A stretch of DNA of 64,000 nt from Kutzneria chonburiensis (GCF_028622115.1 NZ_CP097263.1:6324001-6388000); one strand, 5' to 3'; positions 42,304-54,606 are shown, counted from the first letter of the stretch. Notes: a model not told the origin generated them from the sequence alone. A program made the numbers and translations.

Positions 42304-43130
42304 GGCGTGTCGCCGGGCTCGCCGTGGCCGCGGTCGCGGTGACGGCACTGACGGCCTGCACAACGAGCGTTTCCGGAATTGGCTCAAGTGAGCCAGCAGT
42401 TGCACCGCCCGCGCAGACCGAGCTCCCGAACCTGTCCTCGGGCCTGAACGCGAAGCTGGCCGGGAAGACGTCCGCGAAGTTCACCGTGGACACGACCACC
42501 GAGCTGCTCGCCGCGCACAGCGTCACGTCGGTCACCGGGGCGTTCCGCCGTGACGACCAGGGGCTGTGGATGACGGCGACGATGACCGTGAAGTCGCCGG
42601 ACACGACCACGCTGTCGTTCGTGCTCACGCCCACCGCCGTGTACGTGCGGCCGCCGGCCGACCAGAAGCTGCCGGCGGACAAGCCGTGGGTACGGGCCAC
42701 CGCGGACGGCACGGACGACTTCTCGAAGGAGTTCGCGCCACTGTTCGCGTCGCTGAAGCAGACCACGCTCTCGCCGCTGGCCGTGCCCCTCGACCCGGCC
42801 ACGACGACCATCACCGGTTCCGACCTCCAACCCGTCGGTCTCGTGCCGGCCCGGCACTACGCGTTGAAGACCGACCTCACGGCCGTGTCCAAGACCCTGC
42901 CCGACGGCCCGCTGAAGGACACGGTTCAGCTGGAGGCCAAGCTCGGCGGCATGCTGGAGGAGCTGTGGGTCGGCAACGGCAACGTGCCGCTGCGCTCGGA
43001 GTCGAAACTCGACATCCCGGCCACGAAGGGCACGCTGACCGTCAGCCGGACCTACTCGGGCTGGGGGCAGCCGGTCGACGTGCCGGTGCCCCCGGACAGC
43101 CAGCTGTCCCCGCCACCGAGCGGCGGCTGA
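42300..43130 (+). CDS. Lipoprotein of the LppX/LprAFG type
   Basis: 276 residues. The signal peptide ends in a lipobox (ALTAC, Cys20). The mature domain resembles the LppX_LprAFG lipid-carrier fold (LNAKLAGKTSAKFTVDTTT at the start and a Pro-rich end). Probably displayed on the outer face of the membrane, where it may carry a lipid. GTG 42300 overlaps the methyltransferase stop. Confidence 0.75.
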   Translation: MRRVAGLAVAAVAVTALTACTTSVSGIGSSEPAVAPPAQTELPNLSSGLNAKLAGKTSAKFTVDTTTELLAAHSVTSVTGAFRRDDQGLWMTATMTVKSPDTTTLSFVLTPTAVYVRPPADQKLPADKPWVRATADGTDDFSKEFAPLFASLKQTTLSPLAVPLDPATTTITGSDLQPVGLVPARHYALKTDLTAVSKTLPDGPLKDTVQLEAKLGGMLEELWVGNGNVPLRSESKLDIPATKGTLTVSRTYSGWGQPVDVPVPPDSQLSPPPSGG

Positions 43131-43140
43131 CCCGCCACTT

Positions 43141-43198
43141 GACGCTGGGAAGGGGGCTTTCCCGCACTCGGAGTGCGGGAAAGCCCCTTCCCAGCGTC
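43141..43198. repeat. 28 bp near-perfect hairpin between convergent genes
   Basis: 43141-43169 pairs with 43171-43198 with one bulged G. The outer end is GACGCTGGGAAGGGG. The pruA stop codon is formed inside the right arm, so it almost certainly works as a bidirectional terminator. Sequence unlike the 13269 element. Confidence 0.88.
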
Positions 43199-44825
43199 AG
43201 CCCATGTGCGGGTAGGTGTGGGTGGTCGGCGGGACGAGGGTCTCCTTGACCGAGCGCGGACTCGTCCAGCGTGTCAGGTTGAGGATCGAGCCGGCTTTGT
43301 CGTTGGTGCCGGAGGACCGGCTCCCGCCGAACGGCTGCTGCCCGACCACGGCGCCGGTCGGCTTGTCGTTGACGTAGAAGTTGCCGGCGGAGAACCGCAG
43401 CGCCCGGTGCGCCTGCTCGATCGCGGCGCGGTCGGTGGCGAACACGGCGCCGGTCAGCGCATACGGCGTCGAGGTGTCGACAATGTCCAGGATCGCGGCG
43501 AAGTCGTTGTCCTCGTACACGTGCACGGACAGGATCGGGCCGAAGAACTCGGTCGTGAACACGTCGTGCCGCGGGTCCTCGCCGACCAGCACCGTGGGCT
43601 GCACGAAATAGCCGACCCGGTCGTCGGCCACGCCACCGACCAGAACGTCGACCAGCCGCTCGTTACGCACGCGCTCGAACAGGTCGCTGTGCTTGGCGAA
43701 CGCCCGAGCGTCGATCACGGCCCCGCCGAAGTGCGCGAAGTCGGTGACGTCGCCGAAGCTCAGGCTCCGCGTCACGTCGGCCAGCCGGTCACGCACTCCC
43801 CCGTCCCACAGCGAACGGGCGATGTAGGCGCGGGACGCCGCCGAGCACTTCTGACCCTGGTACTCGAACGCGCCCCGGACCAGGCCCGTGACCAGTGCGT
43901 CGGGGTCGGCCGAGGGGTGGGCGACCACGAAGTCCTTGCCGCCGGTCTCGCCGACGATCCGCGGGTACGACCAGTAGTGGTCGAGGTTGTCGGCCATGCT
44001 CCGCCACAGCCGCTTGAACGTGGCCGTGGAGCCGGTGAAATGCAGCCCGGCGAACTCCCGGTCGGCCAGCGCGACCTCGCTGACCGCGACGCCGTCGCCG
44101 GTGACCATGTTGACCACGCCCGGTGGCAGGCCGGCCGCCTCCAGCAGCTGCATGGTGAAATGCGCGGCCAACTGCTGCGTCGGCGACGGCTTCCACACCA
44201 CCGTGTTGCCCATCAGCGCCGGCGACAGCGGCAGGTTGCCGGCGATGGCGGTGAAGTTGAACGGCGTGATCGCGACGACGAAGCCGTCCAGCGGCCGGTG
44301 GTCGAACCGATTCCACACACCGGGGCTGGACTGCGGCTGCTCGGCGATGAGCTCCCGTGCGAAGGAAACGTTGAATCGCAGGAAGTCGATCAACTCGCAG
44401 GCCGCGTCGATCTCCGCCTGCTGCACCGACTTGGACTGGCCCAGAATCGTCGCGGCGTTGAGCGTGTCCCGCCACGGCCCGGCCAGGAGGTCGGCGGCGC
44501 GCAACAACACCGCCGCGCGTTCGTCGAAGGGCAGCTCGCGCCAGGCCGGCGCGGCATCTTTGGCCGCCTGCACGGCATCGGCGACGTCGTCCTTGGTGGC
44601 CTGCGCCGACACACCCAGCACGTGGGCGTGATCGTGCGGCTGGACCACGTCGATCGGTTCGCCGCCGGCCATGCGCCGGCGGCCGCCGATCGTCATGGTC
44701 AGGTCGTGCTTGGCGCCTTCCAGTTCGGCGATGCGCCGTCGCAGCGACTCACGTTCGGCGCTGCCGGGGGCGTAGGAGCGAACCGGCTCGTTGTACGGCT
44801 GGGGTACCGAGGTGACCGCGTCCAT
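43197..44825 (-). CDS. pruA: L-glutamate gamma-semialdehyde dehydrogenase
   Basis: 542 residues of the P5C dehydrogenase family, last step of proline catabolism, giving glutamate. The catalytic Cys is in EYQGQKCSAASR, the general base Glu in VGETGGKDF, and the NAD site in ITPFNFTAIAGN. No proline dehydrogenase gene is adjacent in this window. Confidence 0.95.
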   Translation of the reverse strand: MDAVTSVPQPYNEPVRSYAPGSAERESLRRRIAELEGAKHDLTMTIGGRRRMAGGEPIDVVQPHDHAHVLGVSAQATKDDVADAVQAAKDAAPAWRELPFDERAAVLLRAADLLAGPWRDTLNAATILGQSKSVQQAEIDAACELIDFLRFNVSFARELIAEQPQSSPGVWNRFDHRPLDGFVVAITPFNFTAIAGNLPLSPALMGNTVVWKPSPTQQLAAHFTMQLLEAAGLPPGVVNMVTGDGVAVSEVALADREFAGLHFTGSTATFKRLWRSMADNLDHYWSYPRIVGETGGKDFVVAHPSADPDALVTGLVRGAFEYQGQKCSAASRAYIARSLWDGGVRDRLADVTRSLSFGDVTDFAHFGGAVIDARAFAKHSDLFERVRNERLVDVLVGGVADDRVGYFVQPTVLVGEDPRHDVFTTEFFGPILSVHVYEDNDFAAILDIVDTSTPYALTGAVFATDRAAIEQAHRALRFSAGNFYVNDKPTGAVVGQQPFGGSRSSGTNDKAGSILNLTRWTSPRSVKETLVPPTTHTYPHMG

Positions 44826-44832
44826 GCGCCCA

Positions 44833-45336
44833 TCACATCAGCTCCAGCAGGAATGGCAACTCCTGTGGGGCGTACCAGGCCAGGGCATGATCCTCGGCGC
44901 TGCCGACGGTGAACTCCGCGTCCGGGTCGCCGAGGTCGGCCGCGTCGACCACCGCCGACGCCGCCCGCACCGCCGGCTCGGCCTCGGCCGTGTCCACGTG
45001 CACGGAAGCGATCATCTTCATGGTCACCGGGCCCGGCACCTTGACCACCGAGTAGTCGAGATCCGGCCGGAGCTTCACGTCGTCGACGTCCGCGGCGATC
45101 ACCGCGCGCCTCGGCAGCGCCTCCGTGTTCTCCGACAGCTCAGCGGCCAGCAGCCGCAGCGAGGCGCGGGCCGCGTCCAGCATCGCGATGTACTCCATGT
45201 CCTCGGCGTCACCCGAGGCGTAGGACTCGCGCAGCGCCGGCGTGAGCGCGAACGCCGTGCCGCCGACCGGACGGAACTCCTCGTCGGCCACCAGCTGGTG
45301 CAGCATGCCGAGCGTGGCGGGCAGGAACACCCTCAT
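44833..45336 (-). CDS. DUF6912 family protein
   Basis: 167 residues. MRVFLPATLGMLHQLVADEE and the end LAWYAPQELPFLLEL fit DUF6912, equivalent by position to Rv3231c. No catalytic motif or membrane segment. Its ATG overlaps the stop of the acyltransferase gene as ATGA. Confidence 0.8.
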   Translation of the reverse strand: MRVFLPATLGMLHQLVADEEFRPVGGTAFALTPALRESYASGDAEDMEYIAMLDAARASLRLLAAELSENTEALPRRAVIAADVDDVKLRPDLDYSVVKVPGPVTMKMIASVHVDTAEAEPAVRAASAVVDAADLGDPDAEFTVGSAEDHALAWYAPQELPFLLELM

Positions 45337-46730
45337 GACGCAGCCACCGTTCCCACGAGTTCTTCCAACGACTCCTCGACCATCCCGGCCACGACGTCCA
45401 CATCGGACATCGCGTCCCGGTCCGCGTTCAGTCCGAAGTAGACACCCCCGTCGTAGGAGGTGACCCCGATGGACAGCGCCTGGTTCTTGGCCAGCGGGAC
45501 GATCGGGAACATCTCGATCATCTTCGCACCGGCCGCGTACAGCGGGACCTGCGGGCCCGGCACGTTCGTCACCACCACGTTGAAGATGCGGCGGGAGAAC
45601 GAGCTCGCCGCCCGCGCGCCTAACGCGTGCAGCGTCGGCGGCGTGATGCCGCCCACCCGGACCAGCGTGTCCGCCGCCACCGACTGGCCGGACTCCTTGT
45701 GCGCGCGCATGGCGTGACTGATGTGATGCAGGCGGACCACCGGGTTCGGCTCACCCACCGGCAGGTCGACCAGGTACGCCTGCACCTTGCTGCCGACGCC
45801 GTTCTCCGACTCGGTGTCGCGCACCGACAGCGGCACCAGCGCGCGGATCGTGTGGTACGAGTTGACCGCTTCACCGCGGGACAGCAGCCAGTTCCGCAGC
45901 GCACCCGAGACCGTCGCCAGCACCACGTCGTTGACCGTGCCGCCGTGCACCTTGCGGACCGCGCGGAAGTCGTCCAGCTTCGTGCGCGTCGTCGCGAAGC
46001 GGCGCTGGTGCGTGATCCGGACGTTCAGCGGGCTGCCCGGCGCCGGTCGCGCCGCCGCCTTCACCGCCGACACCACGCCGGTGACCGCCTCCGCCACCTT
46101 CTGCACCGTCGCCGCCGCGTCCATCGCCGCCGAGCGCGCGTTCTCCACCAGCTCGCCCGGGCGCTGCACCATCTCCGCCACCGCGTCGAACACCAGCTGC
46201 GTCACGCCCGGTTCCGGCTGCGGCATCCACAGGTTCTCGGCCGGCGGCCGCGGCGTGGCCGACACGTCCAGGATCACCTGGCCCAGCTCGACCGCCCCGA
46301 TGCCGTCGACCATGGCGTGGTGCGTCTTGGTGATCACCGCGATGCGATTGCGCTCCAGCCCCTCGACCAGGTACGTCTCCCACAGCGGCCGGGTGTGGTC
46401 CAGCGGCCGGGACATCAGCCGGGCGGCCAGGTCGTTGAGCTGCTCGTCGCTGCCCGGCTTGGGCAGGGCCGACCGGCGCACGTGGTACGTGATGTCGAAG
46501 TCGGGGTCGTCGGCCCAGACCGGGCGGGCCAGCCGGCCCGGCACCTGGACCACCTTCTGCCGGTAGCGGGGCACCAGCGACAGGCGCTGCTCGATCAGCG
46601 CGACCAGGCCGTCGTAGTCGAAGCCGGTCCGAGGCTTGCGGAAGACCGCGATCCCGCCGACGTGCATCGGGGTCGTCTGGTCTTCCAGGTACAGGAACGA
46701 CGCGTCCAGCGCCGAGAGGCGGTCCGGCAT
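45333..46730 (-). CDS. Wax ester synthase/diacylglycerol acyltransferase
   Basis: 465 residues from ATG 46730. MPDRLSALDASFLYLE and the active site KTHHAMVDGIGAVE identify the WS/DGAT family that makes triacylglycerol or wax esters. LVPLSVRD, TNVPGPQVPLY and ALSIGVTSYDG are further motifs. It corresponds to the tgs3 position in M. tuberculosis. Confidence 0.94.
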   Translation of the reverse strand: MPDRLSALDASFLYLEDQTTPMHVGGIAVFRKPRTGFDYDGLVALIEQRLSLVPRYRQKVVQVPGRLARPVWADDPDFDITYHVRRSALPKPGSDEQLNDLAARLMSRPLDHTRPLWETYLVEGLERNRIAVITKTHHAMVDGIGAVELGQVILDVSATPRPPAENLWMPQPEPGVTQLVFDAVAEMVQRPGELVENARSAAMDAAATVQKVAEAVTGVVSAVKAAARPAPGSPLNVRITHQRRFATTRTKLDDFRAVRKVHGGTVNDVVLATVSGALRNWLLSRGEAVNSYHTIRALVPLSVRDTESENGVGSKVQAYLVDLPVGEPNPVVRLHHISHAMRAHKESGQSVAADTLVRVGGITPPTLHALGARAASSFSRRIFNVVVTNVPGPQVPLYAAGAKMIEMFPIVPLAKNQALSIGVTSYDGGVYFGLNADRDAMSDVDVVAGMVEESLEELVGTVAAS

Positions 46731-46794
46731 GGTGCCGATCCTGGCACATCCGTACCGCTGTGCCATCCTGCTTGGCGTGCGTGAGGCTCCTGAT

Positions 46795-47550
46795 GTGTCC
46801 CCCAAGGATCGTTTCGTCACCGTGTACGGGCGCAAACCGGTGCTGGAGGCCCTCGCCGACGACGGGCTGAGCGTCGACAAGGTCGTGCTGGCCGACACCG
46901 CCCGCGGTCCGGCCGCCCGGGAGATCCTCGACGCCGCACGGTCCCGTGGTGTGCAGGTCCAGCGCGCGTCCGCGCAGCGGGTCAAGGTGCTCGCCGGCAA
47001 CGGCAAACAGGATCAGGGCGTGTTGGCCGACGTCGTCGCCCCGCGCATGCGGACCCTGACCGCGGCCCTCGACGACCGCCGTCCGCCGTCTTCCGTGCTC
47101 CTTCTCGACGGCATCACCACCCCGGCCAACGTCGGCATGATCTTGCGCACGGCCACCGCCGCCGGGCTCGGGGGCATCGTCGTGCCGCGCAAGGGCGTCG
47201 CCACCATCGACCCCCTCGTCGTCAAGGCGTCGGCCGGTGTCGCCTTCACCGCCCCCGTGCTGCGCTGCTTCACCGCTGCCGAGGCCGCCGAGCAGCTCCG
47301 CGGCGCCGGCTACACCCTCATCGCCATGGACGCCGGCGCCCGCAACACCGTGTTCACCGCCGAGTTTCCCGAGCGGGTCGCGTTCGTCATGGGCAGCGAG
47401 ACCTCCGGCATCACCGACGGCGTCCGGCCGTTGATCAACCGCTGGGTCTCCATCCCCATGTCCGGCGGCGTCGAGTCGCTCAACGTCGCCAGCGCCGCCG
47501 CCGTCCTCTGCTTCGAACTCGTCAGGCGGTCTGCACCACGTAGTCGATGA
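46795..47550 (+). CDS. SPOUT (TrmH/SpoU) RNA methyltransferase
   Basis: 251 residues from GTG 46795, which has GAGG upstream; GTG 46777 is an alternative. VYGRKPVLEALADD marks the substrate-binding part. The three SPOUT motifs are TTPANVGMILRTA, VMGSETSGI and SIPMSGGVESLNVASA. Probably 2'-O-methylates rRNA or tRNA; the target is unknown. Overlaps the convergent small gene by 29 bp. Confidence 0.9.
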   Translation: MSPKDRFVTVYGRKPVLEALADDGLSVDKVVLADTARGPAAREILDAARSRGVQVQRASAQRVKVLAGNGKQDQGVLADVVAPRMRTLTAALDDRRPPSSVLLLDGITTPANVGMILRTATAAGLGGIVVPRKGVATIDPLVVKASAGVAFTAPVLRCFTAAEAAEQLRGAGYTLIAMDAGARNTVFTAEFPERVAFVMGSETSGITDGVRPLINRWVSIPMSGGVESLNVASAAAVLCFELVRRSAPRSR

Positions 47551-47749
47551 TCCGGCTCTCCCGGCACGTCGCCGTCGACCCGTGCGGCCCGGCCAGCGGC
47601 CCGCGCACCGCCCAGCCGCCCTCCGGTCTCTCCAGGTCGCCGCATCTAGCGATCACCCGGTACACCGGCATCGGGCACACCGCCGTCACCGAGTCGCTGT
47701 GAGCAGTCGTCACAAACGTGAAAGCGCAGGCCAGCGCCACTACATCCAT
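47522..47749 (-). CDS. Small exported Cys-rich protein, unknown
   Basis: 75 residues from ATG 47749. A short hydrophobic start (VVALACAFTFVTTAHS) could be a signal peptide. Three Cys in the rest (AVCPMP, ARCGDL, TCRES). The ribosome binding site is weak. It may be a real small secreted protein, but support is limited. Confidence 0.45.
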   Translation of the reverse strand: MDVVALACAFTFVTTAHSDSVTAVCPMPVYRVIARCGDLERPEGGWAVRGPLAGPHGSTATCRESRIIDYVVQTA

Positions 47750-47920
47750 GCCTTCGGACGCTAGCCGCGCCCTTCTCGCCTGTCCCCGGCTCCGGCCCCG
47801 TTCCCCCGACCTAGCGACCCGAGTTATCCACAGCTCCCCTCGTTCCAAGATCGACAACGGCCGTGCGGCGGTAGGATGGCTTCGGGGCGGCCACCCCGGG
47901 AGTGGTGGGGGATGTTTTCT

Positions 47921-48514
47921 TCACCTCCTGGCCTGGCGCGTGTAGTGAGCGATGATCACGCCCTTGGTCGTGGTGACGCTGTCGGTGAGCTCGAACTCGG
48001 TGAGCGGGGCCGAACCCTCGAACAGGCGCATGCCGGAGCCCAAGGTCAATGGGTGGATGAGCAGCGTGAGGCGGTCGACGAGGCCGGCGGCGTGCAGGCT
48101 CTGCACGAGCGACGGGCTGCCGTTGACGGAGAGGTCGCTGCCGGGCTGGGCCTTGAGGGCGGCGACGGTCTCGACGGCCTCGCCCCGCAGCAGGATGGAG
48201 TTGGACCACGCGGAAGCGTCGGCGAGGGTGCGGGAGACGACGTACTTGGTGGCGGCGTTCATGTGGGCGGTGAAGGGATTGCCGTCGGTGGCGCCGCTCC
48301 AGACTCCGGTGAAGTCCTCCCACGTCCGGCGGCCGAAGAGCATGTCGCCGGCGCGGGCCATGCGCTGGCCGAGTTCACGGCCCATGACCTCGTCGTTGTA
48401 CTGCGGCCCCCACCCGCCATGGGTGAAGCCGCGGCGGGTGTCCTCCTCGGCCCGGCCGAGGCCCTGCACAACGCCGTCGAGGCTGACGAACAAGGTGGCG
48501 GTGATCGAACGCAT
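47921..48514 (-). CDS. Dihydrofolate reductase family (RibD C-terminal) protein
   Basis: 197 residues. ITATLFVSLDGVVQG, MLFGRRTWEDFTGVW and SPSLVQSLHAAGLVDRL are typical of the YwjB/RibD-C reductase family. NADPH-dependent reduction is likely, substrate unknown. Confidence 0.88.
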   Translation of the reverse strand: MRSITATLFVSLDGVVQGLGRAEEDTRRGFTHGGWGPQYNDEVMGRELGQRMARAGDMLFGRRTWEDFTGVWSGATDGNPFTAHMNAATKYVVSRTLADASAWSNSILLRGEAVETVAALKAQPGSDLSVNGSPSLVQSLHAAGLVDRLTLLIHPLTLGSGMRLFEGSAPLTEFELTDSVTTTKGVIIAHYTRQARR

Positions 48515-48562
48515 CGGGGTGTCCTTCCACGACTGTGCTGGTCACCCCCTACACGAACGACG

Positions 48563-48970
48563 TCAGGCGAAATCGACACCGAGCAGGACGGTGAGCTCGG
48601 CCAGGGTGGTCACCACCGAGGTGTGGTGCACGCCGACGAGGCCGGCGGCGACCGCCCCACGGATGTTCACGGCGAGGTCGTCGACGAAGACGCACTCGGT
48701 GGGCGACAGGGCGAGACGGGAGACGGCCAGCCGGTAGATGGCCGGGTCGGGCTTGGCCATGCCGACGTCGCCGGAGAACACGAGGACGTCGAAAAGGGCT
48801 TCCAGCCAGGGAATCGGCTCGCCGGGACTGTCGGCATTGGACAGCAGGGCGGTACGGATGCCGGCCTGCCGGGCCTTGAGCACGGCGCCGATGAGCGGCG
48901 GCTCGCCGACGCCGTCGGGGCCGCGGTCGGTCAGCACGCCGCCGAAGTCGACGATGAGTCCCTTTGTCAC
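48563..48970 (-). CDS. HAD-family hydrolase, small
   Basis: 135 residues. Nucleophile region LIVDFGGVLTD, LLSNADS (motif II), AKPDPAIYRLA (motif III Lys) and CVFVDDLAVNIRGA (motif IV). The cap domain is much reduced compared with usual HAD-IA enzymes of about 200 residues. Substrate unknown. Confidence 0.87.
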   Translation of the reverse strand: MTKGLIVDFGGVLTDRGPDGVGEPPLIGAVLKARQAGIRTALLSNADSPGEPIPWLEALFDVLVFSGDVGMAKPDPAIYRLAVSRLALSPTECVFVDDLAVNIRGAVAAGLVGVHHTSVVTTLAELTVLLGVDFA

Positions 48971-49068
48971 CCGATCAGGCTAACTATGTCCGAAACCGGC
49001 GGGCTCGCTGCTCTGTACCGCGTGGGGGAATCGAGCAGACAGGGGCAACAGTGGGTCAGCCATGGCGC

Positions 49069-49524
49069 ATGACCACCATCGACGAGCCGATCGTCGTGCG
49101 GGCACTACCCGGCTACGAGCCGACACCGAGCCAGCGGCGAAAACCCGGCCTGGCCCGGCGACGGCTGCGGCTGGTCGACGAGCCGAAGCCGCAGCCGGCG
49201 ATGCCGGCGGAGGAGCTGCCGGCGGAGCTGCGCGACCGGATCTGGCAGCTGCTCGGCCAAGTGCTGGAGGCGATCGACGGCCGCCGGCCGGTGGGCCAGC
49301 TGCGGCCGCACTTCACGCGGCAGGCCTTCGCGGCGGTCGAGACAAGGGCACGCGGTCGGGCGGCGCCGAATCGCAGCCGGCCGCTGCGCCTGCACTTCCG
49401 TCAGCCGGCTGACGGTGTGGTCGAGGCCTGCGGCCTGGTGGAGATCGACGCCCGGCCACGGGCCGTCGCGGCCCGCTTCGAGCTACGGGAAAGGATGCGC
49501 TGCACGGTGTTCCGCGTGCTGTGA
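49069..49524 (+). CDS. Rv3235 family protein
   Basis: 151 residues from ATG 49069. Arg/Pro-rich N-terminus (ALPGYEPTPSQRRKPGLARR), then a conserved domain (LLGQVLEAIDGRRPVGQLR, ACGLVEIDARPRAVAARFE). Matches the Rv3235 family by sequence and position upstream of secA. Function unknown. Confidence 0.8.
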   Translation: MTTIDEPIVVRALPGYEPTPSQRRKPGLARRRLRLVDEPKPQPAMPAEELPAELRDRIWQLLGQVLEAIDGRRPVGQLRPHFTRQAFAAVETRARGRAAPNRSRPLRLHFRQPADGVVEACGLVEIDARPRAVAARFELRERMRCTVFRVL

Positions 49525-49530
49525 ACGCGA

Positions 49531-49562
49531 AAACGGGGCGCGCCCGAAGGCGCGCCCCGTTT
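49531..49562. terminator. Bidirectional terminator between Rv3235-like and secA
   Basis: A perfect 14 bp stem (AAACGGGGCGCGCC and complement) closed by a CGAA loop, between convergent genes. A-rich and T-rich ends flank it. Confidence 0.92.
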
Positions 49563-49573
49563 CATCGAGCTCG

Positions 49574-52381
<2,808 letters not shown>

Positions 52382-52473
52382 CCGGGTGACCTCGCTCGTC
52401 GGGTTTCGCGTCGCGCGCCCTGGGTGCGGACGCCCTTTTCCGTCATCGTAGGCGGCTCGACCGACAAGAGGTA

Positions 52474-52509
52474 ACGGCCGGCCCCCACTACAACGTGGAA
52501 GCCGGCCGT
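52474..52509 (-). terminator. Probable terminator of hpf
   Basis: ACGGCCGGC at 52474-52482 pairs with 52501-52509 around an 18-base loop, just beyond the hpf stop codon. Confidence 0.55.
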
Positions 52510-52526
52510 CGAGGTTCCCGTGCGCG

Positions 52527-53195
52527 TCAGCCCAGCCTGATCACGCCGTAGTCGAAGCCCTTCCTGCGGTAGACGACGCTCGCGCACTGCTTGTCGGCGT
52601 CGTGGAAGAGGTAGAAGTCGTGTCCGACCAGTTCCATCTCGTAGAGGGCCTGGTCGACGGTCATCGGTTTGGCGGGGTGCTCCTTCTCGCGGACGACCTG
52701 TCCGGGGAGCGATTCGTCGACGGCGTCGGTGTCCCAGCGCTGGGCCGGCACCTCGGCCAGACCCGGGTCGTAGGCGGGGGCCATCTCCAGCACGGCCGTG
52801 GTGGCCATCTGGGCGCCGTCATCCATGGGGGAAGCCAGGGCGCCGACAGCGCCAGTGGCCTCGGCGACCGACGCGGGACTGCGACGGCCGTAGTGCACGC
52901 GGCGACGATCATGCATCTTGCGCAGCCGGTTCTCCAGCTTGGTCACCGCGCAGTCGAGCGCTCCGTAGAAGTCGCCGGCGCATGCCTCGGCACGCACCAC
53001 GGGGCCCCGCCCCTTGGCTGTGATCTCGACCCGCTGGCAGTTCTTGGACTGTCGGCGGTTGGGCTCGTGGAACAGTTCCACGTCGAATCGGATGACCTTC
53101 TTGTCGTAGCGCTCAAGACGGGCCAGCTTGTCGGCCACGTGCACCCGGTAGTGATCGGGCACCTCGACGTTGCGGCCCTTCACGACGATGTCCAT
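52527..53195 (-). CDS. hpf: Ribosome hibernation promoting factor, long form
   Basis: 222 residues from ATG 53195, which has AGGGAGG upstream. The N-terminal S30AE domain ([16 protein letters not shown] to about 100) blocks the decoding site; the C-terminal dimerisation domain (from about 160, ending [15 protein letters not shown]) pairs 70S ribosomes. Corresponds to Rv3241c. Confidence 0.94.
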   Translation of the reverse strand: MDIVVKGRNVEVPDHYRVHVADKLARLERYDKKVIRFDVELFHEPNRRQSKNCQRVEITAKGRGPVVRAEACAGDFYGALDCAVTKLENRLRKMHDRRRVHYGRRSPASVAEATGAVGALASPMDDGAQMATTAVLEMAPAYDPGLAEVPAQRWDTDAVDESLPGQVVREKEHPAKPMTVDQALYEMELVGHDFYLFHDADKQCASVVYRRKGFDYGVIRLG

Positions 53196-53943
53196 ACACG
53201 ACCTCCCTCGCTGCTGCGAGAACATCAATGCTGGGGTTTGGCGTTCGGCGCCGGGTGGTGACCGAGGCGGTTCAGATGCCGCTGCTCGCCGGCGCCAGGG
53301 TCATGGGCGGTTCGCCTCCTCCCCGCGGGCCGGGATTGCTGATAGCGGAGCACGTTAGCCCCGGATTCGCCGTTGCGACAGACCCCGTTGCAGGGGAATT
53401 CCCGCAACCACGTTCCGTGACCGAACATGTCCTGGGCGTGCGCCGATAGCGCGCCCGCTCCACGGGGCGCACCGAACGGGTGGAGCCCGCTTCACTCCGA
53501 CGGCGCAGGACCCCGGTCGGCCGCGCTCGCCGTGGCACTGCGGCGAACGGGCTGAGCAAGGGCCTCATATCGGGGCAACGTGCCAGTCCAGCCGAGGGTT
53601 CCCGGTCACGTGAGCGATCGGCCGCCACCGCATCGGGTCGCCCCGATGGTGGTAGTCGCCGTGGGCGACGGCCGGACCAGGCCGATCTTGGCCCCACCGG
53701 CCGAAACCGGGACCAGTGATCGAGACCCTGGGGCCAAGTTCACCCGACTGGGTGGTATCTCCCGGTCGTCCGGACCGAAGGTCTTGGCCAAAAACCCGAC
53801 ATTCGCTTCACGTCCACCCCCAGGTGCCGGTGTGAGGTTCTCTCACTCATGCGAAACCTGTTCAGGTTTCCCTCCTTACCCGAACTCACGGGTAATAAAC
53901 GCGGCGGCCCGGCACTGCCAGGTTCGAGGTGCATGCTCGGCCC
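53196..53943. other. 748 bp gene-free gap between hpf and comFC
   Basis: I see no credible gene here; the open frames are Arg/Pro-rich without ribosome binding sites. It must hold the divergent promoters. A GGGAATTCCC palindrome lies at 53394-53403. A GGAAT-N18-GTC on the minus strand (53402-53377) is close to the SigR consensus. GTGAG-N5-CTCAC at 53832-53846 and GAAACCTG-TT-CAGGTTTC at 53853-53870 lie near comFC. Confidence 0.6.
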
Positions 53944-54606
53944 ATGACGACGAAACTGCTCGATCTTGTGCTGCCGGTCCGCTGTGTCGGTTGCCGAACG
54001 AATGGTCGGTTGTGGTGCGAGACCTGCGCGACCGAATTCGGAGCGCCGATTCCGGTGCACCGGCCCGCGCTCGACGGCGGTCCGCAGGCCTGCGCACTGG
54101 CGCCTTATCGCGGGCCGGCCCGGGATGCGGTCCTGGCCTACAAGGAGCGAGGTCGCCGAGAACTGGCCGAGCCGCTGGGGGCTGCGATGGCCAGAGCCCT
54201 GCCGTGGGCGCCCGGCGCACGGCCGGACCGGGACGGCGTGTGGTGGCTGGTGCCGGCCCCGTCCCGTCGTCGGACATCCCGGCAGCGCGGTGGCGAGCAC
54301 ATGACCGTGCTGGCCCGCAGCTGCGCCGCCGAGCTGGCCCGGGCCGGTCCCGGTGTCGTGGTCGCGCCGGTGCTGGAGCTGGTTCGCTCGGCCGCCGACT
54401 CGGTCGGGCTCGATGCGGCGGCCCGTGCCGCCAACCTGGCCGGCCGAGTGCGGCTCCGACCACGGGCATCGCCGCCGCGCGGCAGTCCGGTCGTGCTGCT
54501 CGACGACGTCATCACCACCGGGGCCACGGCCGCCGCCTGCCACTCCGTGCTGACCGAGGCCGGGTTGGAGGTGACCGCCGTCGTAGCGCTGACCAGCGCC
54601 GGTTAG
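53944..54606 (+). CDS. comFC: ComF-family phosphoribosyltransferase-like protein
   Basis: 220 residues from ATG 53944. An N-terminal zinc finger (CVGC and CETC) is followed by a type I phosphoribosyltransferase fold with PRPP loop VVLLDDVITTGATAAAC. ComFC is linked to DNA uptake or recombination in other bacteria; its role here is unknown. Corresponds to Rv3242c but is divergent from hpf here. Confidence 0.88.
   Translation: MTTKLLDLVLPVRCVGCRTNGRLWCETCATEFGAPIPVHRPALDGGPQACALAPYRGPARDAVLAYKERGRRELAEPLGAAMARALPWAPGARPDRDGVWWLVPAPSRRRTSRQRGGEHMTVLARSCAAELARAGPGVVVAPVLELVRSAADSVGLDAAARAANLAGRVRLRPRASPPRGSPVVLLDDVITTGATAAACHSVLTEAGLEVTAVVALTSAG

Noticed and set aside
53480-53719. Small plus-strand frame in the hpf-comFC gap
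   Set aside because: Arg/Ser-rich composition, no ribosome binding site and no recognisable homology.
53832-53846. CRP site upstream of comFC
   Set aside because: GTGA and TCAC are seven bases apart, not six, so it does not meet the CRP spacing seen at whiB1.
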